A program made the translations under genes and the position numbers. From contig CP128433.1 in assembly GCA_032615215.1 (NCBI GenBank), positions 186,001 to 250,000 on the forward strand: DNA of 64,000 bases, given 5' to 3'. This stretch comes from Microbulbifer sp. MKSA007 (lineage in GTDB: Bacteria; Pseudomonadota; Gammaproteobacteria; Pseudomonadales; Cellvibrionaceae). How positions within the stretch are numbered: the stretch's first letter is position 1; the number at the start of each line of letters is the position of its first letter. Positions 48,382-57,357 of this stretch are shown piece by piece. The notes beneath the pieces were generated by a model. It saw only the letters and a program-made list of their open reading frames with translations. It did no database searches and had not been told where the DNA came from.

Positions 48382-49937
48382 ATTCAGCAGTACTACAACG
48401 AACCCAAATAGTCTTTGATGGTACAGATCTATCTATTGATCAGGTAAACACCATTGCAGCTGGCCGTGGCGATATCTCTCTATCTGATGAAGAGGGCTTT
48501 GTCGCAAGGATAAATCGCGGTGCCGAGTTCCTGGATAGCCTTTGGCAGAAGGAAGGTGTGATCTACGGAGTAACCACTGGATATGGTGATTCCTGTACCG
48601 AAAGTATTCCAGCAGACCTGGTGGAAGAGTTACCTCATCGGTTATTTACCTTCCATGGTTGTGGAATGGGGGAAGTCTTTACTCTTGAGCAGAGTAGAGC
48701 GATTGTTGCTGCCCGGATTGCCAGCCTTGCAAAGGGCAGTTCAGGGGTCCGATATCGGCTGTTGCAGCAATTGGTTTTGTTACTTCAGAAAGACATTATT
48801 CCGGTAATTCCCCAAGAGGGTTCTGTGGGAGCCAGTGGCGACTTGACCCCACTGTCTTATGTTGCTGCGGTTTTGTGCGGGGAGCGCAAAGTTTGGTACC
48901 GAGGCCACCAGAGAGATACTGCTGAGGTATTCGATGAATTACAGATTGAGCCATTGAAGCTATACCCAAAAGAGGGTTTGGCGATAATGAATGGCACCGC
49001 CGCAATGACTGGCTTGGCGTGCTTAGCCTACAAACGGGCAGAGTATCTAGCACAGCTGAGTGCTCGTATTACCGCCATGATGAGCGTTGCGTTGGATGGC
49101 AATGCCTATCATTTCGATAGCGCGCTTTTTGCAGTGAAGCCTCACCCCGGTCAAAACCAAATTGCAAAGTGGATTCATGACGATCTCAATGTTGGTGCCG
49201 CTCCAAGACAAAATAGCCGATTGCAGGATCGCTATTCACTTCGGTGCGCTCCCCATGTAGTGGGTGTATTACAGGACTCTCTGCCCTGGCTCCAGCAGTT
49301 TATTCATAACGAACTAAACAGTGCCAATGATAACCCGATCATCGATGGTGAAAACGAGAGGGTGCTTCATGGTGGGCACTTCTATGGTGGGCATATAGCC
49401 TTCGCCATGGATAGCCTGAAGAATGCGGTAGCAAACCTCTCTGACTTACTGGATCGACAAATAGCCCAACTGGTAGACGTTAAGTTCAATAATGGACTCC
49501 CGGCAAACCTATCAGGTGTAACCGGGCCTCGAAGATCGATTAACCATGGCTTTAAGGCTGTTCAAATTGGTGTGAGTGCCTGGACTGCTGAAGCACTAAA
49601 GCAGACCATGCCCGCAAGCGTTTTTTCCAGATCAACGGAGTGTCATAACCAGGATAAGGTCAGTATGGGCACCATTGCTGCCAGGGACTGTATCAGGGTA
49701 TTACAGTTAACGGAGCAAACAACCGCAGCGGCACTGATGGTTGCTTGGCAGGGCATTCAGCTTCGAGTTCGTAGTGGAGGAGTGGATTTGGAAAAATTAT
49801 CTACCGCTCTTAATACCACAATCAGGCAGATAGGAGATGAATTTTCTTTTCTGGAGGAAGATAGAGAGCTTGAACAGCCATTGAGAAAATTCGTTTCGTT
49901 AATTCAGCAAAGACATTGGCGCTTATATGAAAACTAA
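48378..49937 (+). CDS. MIO-type aromatic amino acid ammonia lyase (HAL/PAL/TAL family)
   Basis: 519 residues. The self-formed MIO group arises from Ala-Ser-Gly at about residues 152-154 in GSVGASGDLTPLSY. Conserved GVTTGYGDS and NDNP (in SANDNPIID) are present. Would turn an aromatic amino acid into the aryl-acrylate starter. The specificity pair aligned to SH in histidine lyase and HL in tyrosine lyase is Phe-His here (TFHGCGMG), so substrate cannot be named. ATGA overlap with the previous gene. Confidence 0.88.
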   Translation: MNSAVLQRTQIVFDGTDLSIDQVNTIAAGRGDISLSDEEGFVARINRGAEFLDSLWQKEGVIYGVTTGYGDSCTESIPADLVEELPHRLFTFHGCGMGEVFTLEQSRAIVAARIASLAKGSSGVRYRLLQQLVLLLQKDIIPVIPQEGSVGASGDLTPLSYVAAVLCGERKVWYRGHQRDTAEVFDELQIEPLKLYPKEGLAIMNGTAAMTGLACLAYKRAEYLAQLSARITAMMSVALDGNAYHFDSALFAVKPHPGQNQIAKWIHDDLNVGAAPRQNSRLQDRYSLRCAPHVVGVLQDSLPWLQQFIHNELNSANDNPIIDGENERVLHGGHFYGGHIAFAMDSLKNAVANLSDLLDRQIAQLVDVKFNNGLPANLSGVTGPRRSINHGFKAVQIGVSAWTAEALKQTMPASVFSRSTECHNQDKVSMGTIAARDCIRVLQLTEQTTAAALMVAWQGIQLRVRSGGVDLEKLSTALNTTIRQIGDEFSFLEEDRELEQPLRKFVSLIQQRHWRLYEN

Positions 49938-50361
49938 TAAACCTATGCGCCCTGAAAAATGGACGGCACAAGTTGAACTACAAATTCCTTTCCACGATGT
50001 GGATATGATGGAGATAGCTTGGCATGGGCATTATGCAAAGTACTTTGAAATAGCCCGATGTGCATTGTTTGATCAGTTGGAATATAACTACCAACAGATG
50101 AAGGAATCAGGTTTTGCCTGGCCGGTCATAGATTTGCGCGTACGATATGCAAAGCCTTTACGATTTCAGCAGTGGATTGTTGTTCGCGCTGAGGTTTCTG
50201 AATATGAAAATCGATTTAAGATCAATTATACGATAACAGATAGAGATACCGGTGTACGCTTAACAAAAGGACATACCGTACAGGTAGCTGTCGAAATAAG
50301 CAGTGCCGAAATGCTGTTTGCATCGCCTCCAATTTTGCTGGAAAAATTGGGGGTAAATTAG
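49927..50361 (+). CDS. 4HBT-type acyl-CoA/ACP thioesterase
   Basis: 144 residues, overlapping the ammonia lyase by 11 bases. Hotdog fold with HDVDMMEIAWHGHYAKYFEIAR, where the aspartate and the WHGHY stretch match 4-hydroxybenzoyl-CoA thioesterase relatives. Likely releases or edits acyl chains in the cluster, like ApeK. Confidence 0.88.
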   Translation: MKTNKPMRPEKWTAQVELQIPFHDVDMMEIAWHGHYAKYFEIARCALFDQLEYNYQQMKESGFAWPVIDLRVRYAKPLRFQQWIVVRAEVSEYENRFKINYTITDRDTGVRLTKGHTVQVAVEISSAEMLFASPPILLEKLGVN

Positions 50362-50363
50362 TG

Positions 50364-50978
50364 ATGACTGCCAAGCGCTTGGTTTTATTTTTTATTTGCT
50401 TTCTATTTCCCACAGTAACTTCTGCTTTGACTTCAGAGCAGCAGGCGGTTTTGCGGGAGATAGAGAAAAATATTGTGTCATCTCCACAGATGCTTGGCAC
50501 TTTTTCCCAGACAAAGAGGCTGCCCCAGTTGCCCAGGCCTCTGGTTTCTTCAGGCGTCCTGGCTATTTCCGAAGAGTTAGGGTTAAGCTGGCGAATAGAG
50601 AATCCAATAGAATCCCATCGAATATTTAAACTAGATGATGCTGATTCCGGAAATCGGGTCAATAGCAATATTGTAGGAAATCATGTGGCTGATCCTCTAT
50701 TAAAGATAATCAGTGGTGATTTTAGCGAGTTGGATCAGACTTTTACGGTGGGACCACAGATCGCAGAAGAGCAATGGCGAATTAACTTAATTCCCAAGCA
50801 AGAGGCTTTTAGAAAGGTTATTGAATCGATAGAAGTCGTGGGAGACAAAAAGATTCGGAAAATAGTACTAGCTGAAGCCAACATGGCAATTACTGAAATA
50901 GATATTTTTAATTTACATTCAGTTGAAGCTAATAACAGTCAACTACTGAGTGAATTCTCAGAAGATAACCAGAAATAA
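50364..50978 (+). CDS. LolA-like outer membrane lipoprotein carrier
   Basis: 204 residues from ATG 50364 (a GTG three bases earlier is also possible). Signal peptide (LVLFFICFLFPTVTSA) and the LolA-like start of the mature part (MLGTFSQTKRLPQLPRPLVSSGVL). Probably carries the polyene lipid across the periplasm rather than lipoproteins; inferred from the cluster. Confidence 0.85.
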   Translation: MTAKRLVLFFICFLFPTVTSALTSEQQAVLREIEKNIVSSPQMLGTFSQTKRLPQLPRPLVSSGVLAISEELGLSWRIENPIESHRIFKLDDADSGNRVNSNIVGNHVADPLLKIISGDFSELDQTFTVGPQIAEEQWRINLIPKQEAFRKVIESIEVVGDKKIRKIVLAEANMAITEIDIFNLHSVEANNSQLLSEFSEDNQK

Positions 50979-50982
50979 TCTC

Positions 50983-53253
50983 ATGTCACGTCGAGTTGTT
51001 ATTTGGCTTTCCTTTGTTAGTGTAATTATTGGGATAACTGTATTACGCTATCAATCCAGCTGGCTACAAACAGATATTTTGTTATTAACTGATAATAACT
51101 CCGACTCGGTAAGTAGTGCTGGCATCCAGAAAAAAGTCAGTCAGCAATTACAGGGAAGTTTAATTTGGGTTTTAGTTTCTGAAGGAAAAGAATCACATCG
51201 TCTGGCCAGGCATACCCAAGAGTTGGCGCAGAAACTAAAGGCCGCAAAATCTTTAGAGTCTGTTGAATATCGTTGGGCCGATTCTGAAAGCTATAAAGAG
51301 GAGTGGGAGCTGCTCTTTCCTCTGCGCCAACAGCTACTCAGCCCTGAAGATAGGGCGTTATTAGACGTTACGCCAGAGGAACTTATACAGCGTCAATTGA
51401 GTAAATTATACGGGCCTGACGGCGCTGGAATTGATTTGGAGAAAGATACTTTCTCAACTTTTCGCAATTACTTTACCGCAGATATTGGAATTACTCCACA
51501 AGTCTTTGATGGAATTCCGGTACATACAGAAGGACATAAAGTTTTTACCCTGCTTTATACGCTGGCCGCACCAGTTGATTTGACTGGAGAGAGCGATATA
51601 TCACTTCTTTCTTTACAGTCAGAATTAAAGCAATGGGCTCAAAAAAATGGTTATTCGCTGCTGGTAGCTGGAGCCCCCCTGCATACAGAGTATGCTGCTG
51701 CTATGGCACAGGATGAAATACGCCTGATTGGCTCCCTTTCGATCCTTGCTATTTGCTGTCTATGTATTGTTGTCTTTCGCTCATTAAAACCTCTACTAGC
51801 CTGTACATTCGCAATTCTATGTGGCGTGGCCAGTGGTATATCTGGTGTTATTATTATTTTGGGCCAAATTCATATACTGGCTTTTGTATTTGGTACAACG
51901 GTTTCTGGATTGGCGATTGACTACGCATTTCACTTTATTTGTAATAGATTGAGGCTGGGCAAGCCAAAAGATAAGGATATATTACCTGGGCTATTGCTGG
52001 GCTTGATATCAAGCTGCTTGGCATTTTTCTCTCTTGCATTAACACCTTTTCCGCTTTTACAACAAATAGGGGTTTTTGTCGGCTGTGGTTTAATAGGGGC
52101 TTGGTTGACTGTAATCCTGCTATTCCCAGGCTGGATTAATATTAAGCATAGGCCTTTATCGTTTTCCAGTCAGTTTCCTAAACTCAATATTAGGTACTAC
52201 CTGTTTCCATTGGTTGGGCTGTTGATTTTTGGATCTGCGGCACTTCAGAAAATTCAATTTAATGATGACCTAAAACTGTTTTACCAGCCTCCAGAATTTC
52301 TTACACAAGATGAAATAGATCTAAATTCTTTGATTAAATCCCGGCCAGACTCCCGTTACTTTTTGGTTTTTGGTGAAGATGAACAACAAGTATTAACACG
52401 AGAATGGGAACTTAGAAATCAACTGGGCTATTTAGTAGAAAAGGAAATTATTAGTGGTTTTCAGGGGGTAACTAACCGGATACCTCCAAAAGAGGTTCAA
52501 GAAGCTGATTGGAAGTTATTGTCGAAGTTTTACAGTGGGGATGCTGTCAGGTCTTTTTATCAGCAATTGGGTTATTCTGAACAAGATATTAACCAGCAGT
52601 TAAGTTCTAAAATACAGCCATTCAATACCTTTAATTTCTCTGAATGGTTGCCAGTTGCAGGTCGGCAATATAAAGGATTATGGCTGGGTTGTGAAAATAA
52701 TCACTGTTATTCTGTGGTACGTATTTATGGCTTAAAAGAAGATTTGTCATCTTTAGAGCTACTGCCTGGAGTAACCTATGTTGATACTACCAGAAGTATC
52801 TCTAATGTTATGTCACAACAGCGTGATCTGTTGCTGCAATTACTGCCATTAATATTCATTGTTGTATTTCTGGTAACTGCAACTAAAACAGGAATAAAGC
52901 AAGCCTTAAGTATAGTTTCACTTCCATCCAGCGCAGTACTAGGCACCCTGGCGATAGTGATTTTACAGGAATCAGCAATTAATTTATTTCATGTTGCGGC
53001 TTTATTACTTGTCTTTGGTATTGGTATAGATTACGCAATATTTAGCCATACAAGCAGAAAGGCAGAGCAGCATTATACCCTGCTGGCGATAGCTATGGCT
53101 GGGTTAACAACTTTTTTAGGGTTTGGTTTGTTAGCATTGTCTGGCACACCGGCGATAGCAAATTTTGGGTTAGTCCTGGCTGTGGGCACAGTATTAACTT
53201 TGTTGTTGGCATTTTTATTTTTTGTACACGGGGTAAGGGATATTAGCCAATGA
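50983..53253 (+). CDS. MMPL/RND-type exporter
   Basis: 756 residues from ATG 50983; an earlier in-frame ATG at 50950 overlaps the previous gene. Two sets of about six transmembrane helices flank large periplasmic loops, the RND-like architecture: RLIGSLSILAICCLCIVVF, VFGTTVSGLAIDYAFHF and a second AIDYAIFSHT-type motif (GIGIDYAIFSHT). Exporter for the product or its lipid, with the LolA-like protein as a partner. Confidence 0.9.
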   Translation: MSRRVVIWLSFVSVIIGITVLRYQSSWLQTDILLLTDNNSDSVSSAGIQKKVSQQLQGSLIWVLVSEGKESHRLARHTQELAQKLKAAKSLESVEYRWADSESYKEEWELLFPLRQQLLSPEDRALLDVTPEELIQRQLSKLYGPDGAGIDLEKDTFSTFRNYFTADIGITPQVFDGIPVHTEGHKVFTLLYTLAAPVDLTGESDISLLSLQSELKQWAQKNGYSLLVAGAPLHTEYAAAMAQDEIRLIGSLSILAICCLCIVVFRSLKPLLACTFAILCGVASGISGVIIILGQIHILAFVFGTTVSGLAIDYAFHFICNRLRLGKPKDKDILPGLLLGLISSCLAFFSLALTPFPLLQQIGVFVGCGLIGAWLTVILLFPGWINIKHRPLSFSSQFPKLNIRYYLFPLVGLLIFGSAALQKIQFNDDLKLFYQPPEFLTQDEIDLNSLIKSRPDSRYFLVFGEDEQQVLTREWELRNQLGYLVEKEIISGFQGVTNRIPPKEVQEADWKLLSKFYSGDAVRSFYQQLGYSEQDINQQLSSKIQPFNTFNFSEWLPVAGRQYKGLWLGCENNHCYSVVRIYGLKEDLSSLELLPGVTYVDTTRSISNVMSQQRDLLLQLLPLIFIVVFLVTATKTGIKQALSIVSLPSSAVLGTLAIVILQESAINLFHVAALLLVFGIGIDYAIFSHTSRKAEQHYTLLAIAMAGLTTFLGFGLLALSGTPAIANFGLVLAVGTVLTLLLAFLFFVHGVRDISQ

Positions 53254-54446
53254 AAGAAATTAAGTCTGACGTTGTTATTATTGGTGCCGGTCCTGCCGGA
53301 GCTATCGCAGGTGCGTTATTGGCTAAAAAAGGTTGGCAAGTTTCGATAGTTGAGCGGGAAGAATTTCCTCGCTTTTCTATTGGCGAAAGCCTACTGGCTC
53401 AATGTATCGAGTATCTTGAAAAAGCAGATATGTTAGAAGCTGTGAAATCAGCGGGCTTTCAATATAAAAATGGTGCTGCTTTTGAGTGGGATGGTGCTCG
53501 TACGTCATTTGATTTCCGGGAGAAGTTCTCCCCTGGGCATGGCACCACCTTCCAGGTACAGCGAGCTAAGTTTGATAAAATCCTGGCTGATGAAGCGCAG
53601 CGCCAAGGTGTTAAGGTCTATTATCGCCATTCTGTAGTGTCAGTTGATATTTCCGAGAATAACGTAAAGTTAATTGCCGAGAATGACGGCGAAAACCTGG
53701 TTTTCCAGGCGCGCTTTGTATTGGATGCCAGTGGCTTTGGCAGAGTTTTACCGCGATTACTTGATCTCGATCGTCCGTCAGAGTTTCCTGTTCGAGAATC
53801 CGTATTTACACATGTTGAAGACAATATTGATGATAGCCATTTTGACCGGGATAAAATCTTAATCACTGTGCATCCCAGTGAGCGGGATATTTGGTACTGG
53901 TTGATTCCCTTTGCAGATGGAAGAGCTTCTATTGGGGTTGTAGGTGAGAAAGAAAAGATTTCGACCTGGGGGCAGGATCCGGAACAGATATTGAAAGGGG
54001 CTATTGCCTCCGCCCCCGAGTTGGCAAAAACTCTGCGCAATGCCAAATTCGATACAGAAATACAACGTATTCGCGGATATTCCAGTGATGTGACCAAACT
54101 GGCCGGCCCTGGTTTTGCGCTTTTGGGGAATGCCGGTGAATTTCTAGACCCGGTATTTTCATCCGGTGTTACCATTGCAATGAAATCTTCAGAGTTAGCA
54201 GTTGAGTGCCTGCATCGCCAGCTCTCAGGGGAAGCGGTTGATTGGGATGAAGAGTTTATTGAACCCCTGAAGCACGGTGTGGAAGTTTTTAAAACCTATG
54301 TCAAAGCTTGGTATGACGGTCGTTTCCAGGATGTAATTTTTTATCAAACCGACCAAAAAGAAATAAAAGGCATGATTTGCTCAATCTTGGCTGGTTATGC
54401 ATGGGATAAAAAAATCCGTTTGTTGCCGCTGCTGAGCGTCGATTGA
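53250..54446 (+). CDS. FAD-dependent oxidoreductase (halogenase-like)
   Basis: 398 residues, four-base overlap. Dinucleotide motif GAGPAGAIAGALLAKKG at the N-terminus, then FPRFSIGESLL and the second FAD motif GNAGEFLDPVFSSGV. Resembles flavin halogenase/oxidase-type proteins common in aryl polyene operons. The WxWxIP halogenase motif is not seen (DIWYWLIPF resembles part of it), so oxidation rather than halogenation is the more likely role. Confidence 0.88.
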   Translation: MKEIKSDVVIIGAGPAGAIAGALLAKKGWQVSIVEREEFPRFSIGESLLAQCIEYLEKADMLEAVKSAGFQYKNGAAFEWDGARTSFDFREKFSPGHGTTFQVQRAKFDKILADEAQRQGVKVYYRHSVVSVDISENNVKLIAENDGENLVFQARFVLDASGFGRVLPRLLDLDRPSEFPVRESVFTHVEDNIDDSHFDRDKILITVHPSERDIWYWLIPFADGRASIGVVGEKEKISTWGQDPEQILKGAIASAPELAKTLRNAKFDTEIQRIRGYSSDVTKLAGPGFALLGNAGEFLDPVFSSGVTIAMKSSELAVECLHRQLSGEAVDWDEEFIEPLKHGVEVFKTYVKAWYDGRFQDVIFYQTDQKEIKGMICSILAGYAWDKKIRLLPLLSVD

Positions 54447-54462
54447 ATACGCTGGTAGAAAT

Positions 54463-55013
54463 ATGTTCCGCCAAGTAATACTGTTTTTGAGCTTTCTTAC
54501 TCTGGTGGGGTGTATGTCCACAGGGGGAGGAAAGAAGAGCTGCAAAGTTGGCCTTTGGCCCCGTTATTGAGCGAGGGACCGCGCCAGCTCAATCAACATT
54601 TACGCATTGTCTATCAAGGCGATGAGTATGAATTGATGGCGGCTACTTTCCACACTATGGAGAGTTTAAAGCTATCTCTTCTCAGCCCTGAAGGGATAAG
54701 CCTGCTGGATGTTACATACGATGGTAATGAGGTCAGCACCCATTACCACATGAGTAGAGCAGAGAGAGTGCCACCAGAGAAATTGCTGGCAGATATCCAG
54801 TTTGTATACTGGCCAATTGCCCAGCTTCGTGAAGTATTGCCCGTAGGCTGGAATTTGGACGAGGCTATTGTCGAGGGAATTTACACGCGAAAACTCTCAC
54901 GCAATGGTGAAGTGAATTCAGTGGCTCGCTATAGCAGTAAAGATATTTGGAGGGCCCAAATTGAGCTGGAGCACAAACTACTGGGTTATAGGTTAAGCAT
55001 TAGGAATTTCTAA
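54463..55013 (+). CDS. DUF3261 lipoprotein, frameshifted
   Basis: About 183 residues when one G is added to the G5 run at 54523-54527. The repaired N-terminus MFRQVILFLSFLTLVGC is a lipobox (LVGC); reading the available frame alone starts at an odd GTG after the cysteine. The rest has the DUF3261 pattern (ELMAATFHTMESLKLSLLSPEG). Outer membrane lipoprotein of APE clusters, probably in final product placement. Confidence 0.82.
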
Positions 55014-55015
55014 GT

Positions 55016-56176
55016 ATGAAAAATTTCTATCTTAATCATATGGGGATCATCTGCACTCTGGGAAATACTGCTGAGGCAGTAGCTAATTCCTTGTTCGGTG
55101 ATGAGAGTTCTCATATGCAGGTCGATGAAACCTATTTGCCACAATACAGAGGGAATCTGGGTATTGTACAGGGGAAGCTGCCTGATTTACCGAGTTCGTT
55201 GCAAGATTACCACTGCCGCAATAACCAGCTGGCTATGGCTGTGCTGACTCAAATTGAAAGTGCAGTCGCTGAACTAATAGAAAAACATGGTGCGGGCCGA
55301 ATTGGCGTTGTGATGGGAACCTCAACCTCGGGAATAGACTCAGGTGAGGCCTACTTAAGTGGTGAGAAAGAGACCGGATATAATTATCGGCTTCAACAGC
55401 AAATGGCTGGTTTAAGTACCTTTGTTGCGAAGTACCTGGGAATCCAAGGCGTTCAGCTCACCGTCTCCACAGCTTGCTCGTCCAGTGCCAATGCTTTTGC
55501 CTGTGCCCGGCGCCTTATCTCAACCGGTACTTGTGATGCCGTTGTTGTTGGCGGTGTGGACTCCCTCTGTGGCATGACAGTCCGGGGTTTTCATAGCCTG
55601 GGGGCACTTAGTGCCGGCCAGACCAATCCTTTCAGCGTTAATCGGGATGGTATTAACCTCGGTGAAGCTGGAGCAATGTTTGTGCTTAGCAAAGAGCCTG
55701 GTCCTGTGGTTCTATCCGGTGTTGCTGCCACGTCTGATGCCCACCATATGTCGGCCCCAGACCCAGAAGGACGTGGTGCGGAAGCCTGTATGCGCGGGGC
55801 TCTGGAGAATGCTGGCTTGGATACCGCCGACATTGATTACCTGAATCTTCATGGTACGGGAACGCCACATAACGACTCTATGGAGGCTCTAGCCGTTGAA
55901 AGAGTGTTTGGAAGCAAGCTACCGTGTTCTTCCACAAAACCTCTCACCGGGCACACACTCGGTGCTGCAGGCGCTCTTGAAGCGGCTTTTTGTTGGCTTG
56001 CCTTACAATATGATCAATTTCCCCGCCATCAGTATGATGGCCACTATGATCCGGAGATAGTGCGACTGAACCTGTATCAAGGCCACGAGGCTCCTGGAAA
56101 ATTGCGCTATGTAATGAGTAACTCTTTTGCCTTTGGTGGGAGTAATTGCTCGGTAATCTTGGGCAGTCAGAGGTAA
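55016..56176 (+). CDS. APE beta-ketoacyl synthase
   Basis: 386 residues. Full ketosynthase: active cysteine at about residue 154 (VSTACSSSANAFA), histidines in LHGTGTPHND and STKPLTGHTLGAAG. Pairs with the chain-length-factor-like protein encoded at the start of the run (compare ApeO/ApeC). Begins two bases after the preceding gene. Confidence 0.93.
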   Translation: MKNFYLNHMGIICTLGNTAEAVANSLFGDESSHMQVDETYLPQYRGNLGIVQGKLPDLPSSLQDYHCRNNQLAMAVLTQIESAVAELIEKHGAGRIGVVMGTSTSGIDSGEAYLSGEKETGYNYRLQQQMAGLSTFVAKYLGIQGVQLTVSTACSSSANAFACARRLISTGTCDAVVVGGVDSLCGMTVRGFHSLGALSAGQTNPFSVNRDGINLGEAGAMFVLSKEPGPVVLSGVAATSDAHHMSAPDPEGRGAEACMRGALENAGLDTADIDYLNLHGTGTPHNDSMEALAVERVFGSKLPCSSTKPLTGHTLGAAGALEAAFCWLALQYDQFPRHQYDGHYDPEIVRLNLYQGHEAPGKLRYVMSNSFAFGGSNCSVILGSQR

Positions 56177-56181
56177 AATAG

Positions 56182-56628
56182 ATGCACAAATATACTGCTG
56201 AAGAACTGGTTCCACACAGTGGAAATATGTCACTCCTCGATGAAGTGATCTCTGTAGGCGAGGAGCAGCTACAGGCAAAGTTGCGAGTTCGTGATGATGG
56301 AATATTTTCCCGCAACGGTCGTGTTCCCGCTTACGTGGGCATTGAATATATGGCCCAATCCATCGCAGCCTTCTCCGGATATCATGCAAAAGAACAGGGT
56401 AAAGACGTTCGCCTGGGTTTTTTACTGGGTACTCGCAAGTTCCTGTCAAATATCGAGAGTTATCGCTGCGGGGAAGAATTAACAATTGATGTCCAGCGCA
56501 TTCTCCAGGCTGAAAATGGCATGGCGACATTTGAGTGTGTGATAACCGGCTCATCTATCGAGCAGAGCGCGCGGCTTAATGTTTATCAGCCGGATAACGT
56601 AGAACAGTATTTGAAGGAAAGAAACTAA
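56182..56628 (+). CDS. 3-hydroxyacyl-ACP dehydratase (second one)
   Basis: 148 residues, hotdog fold: ELVPHSGNMSLLDEVISVG, then VPAYVGIEYMAQSIAAFSGYHA. Compare ApeP. With the hotdog domain fused to the AMP-ligase, the cluster has two dehydratases, as in the E. coli system. Confidence 0.9.
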   Translation: MHKYTAEELVPHSGNMSLLDEVISVGEEQLQAKLRVRDDGIFSRNGRVPAYVGIEYMAQSIAAFSGYHAKEQGKDVRLGFLLGTRKFLSNIESYRCGEELTIDVQRILQAENGMATFECVITGSSIEQSARLNVYQPDNVEQYLKERN

Positions 56629-57357
56629 ATGTCAGAGTGGGTTTTAGTTACCGGTTCCAGTCGTGGTATTGGCCGGGCGATTGCACTTCAGTTAGCTGAA
56701 GATGGCTACGATATTGTTTTACATTGCCGCAGCCGCCGTGATCAAGCAGAGGAAACAGCAGAAGAGATTGCTAAGTTAGGGCGAAAAAGCAGAATTTTGC
56801 AGTTTGATATTGCCGACCGGGAGCAAGCACGGGATGTCTTATTGGAAGATGTCGAGAGTAATGGCTGCTACTACGGCATTGTGTGCAATGCTGGTGTTAC
56901 TGCTGACAATGCTTTCCCTGCGATGCCTGCAGAAGATTGGGATTCTGTTGTACACACCAATCTGGATGGTTTCTACAATGTTTTACACCCCTTAACCATG
57001 CCAATGGTCAGGCGCCGTGCGCCCGGCCGTATTGTCGTGATGACTTCTGTATCCGGCATTGCTGGAAATCGCGGCCAGGTAAATTACTCCGCATCCAAAG
57101 CGGGTTTGATCGGTGCGAGTAAGGCATTGGCGTTGGAGTTAGCCAAGCGAAAGATTACCGTGAATTGTGTTGCTCCGGGCCTCATTGACACCGATATGTT
57201 GGATGAAGACTTGCCCGTTGAAGAAATTTTAAAAATGGTGCCTGCCCGCAGAATGGGTAAACCAGAAGAAGTGGCGGCAACTGTAGCGTTCCTGATGCAC
57301 GAACGTGCCGCTTACATCACCCGTCAAGTTATCTCAGTAAATGGTGGTCTCTGCTAA
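56629..57357 (+). CDS. FabG-type 3-ketoacyl-ACP reductase
   Basis: 242 residues of the short-chain dehydrogenase family: cofactor loop TGSSRGIGRAIA, NAG motif CNAGVTADN, catalytic Ser in TSVSGIAGN and YSASKAG (Tyr-x-x-x-Lys). Reduces ketoacyl intermediates. No enoyl reductase is seen in the cluster, consistent with a fully conjugated polyene. Confidence 0.95.
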   Translation: MSEWVLVTGSSRGIGRAIALQLAEDGYDIVLHCRSRRDQAEETAEEIAKLGRKSRILQFDIADREQARDVLLEDVESNGCYYGIVCNAGVTADNAFPAMPAEDWDSVVHTNLDGFYNVLHPLTMPMVRRRAPGRIVVMTSVSGIAGNRGQVNYSASKAGLIGASKALALELAKRKITVNCVAPGLIDTDMLDEDLPVEEILKMVPARRMGKPEEVAATVAFLMHERAAYITRQVISVNGGLC

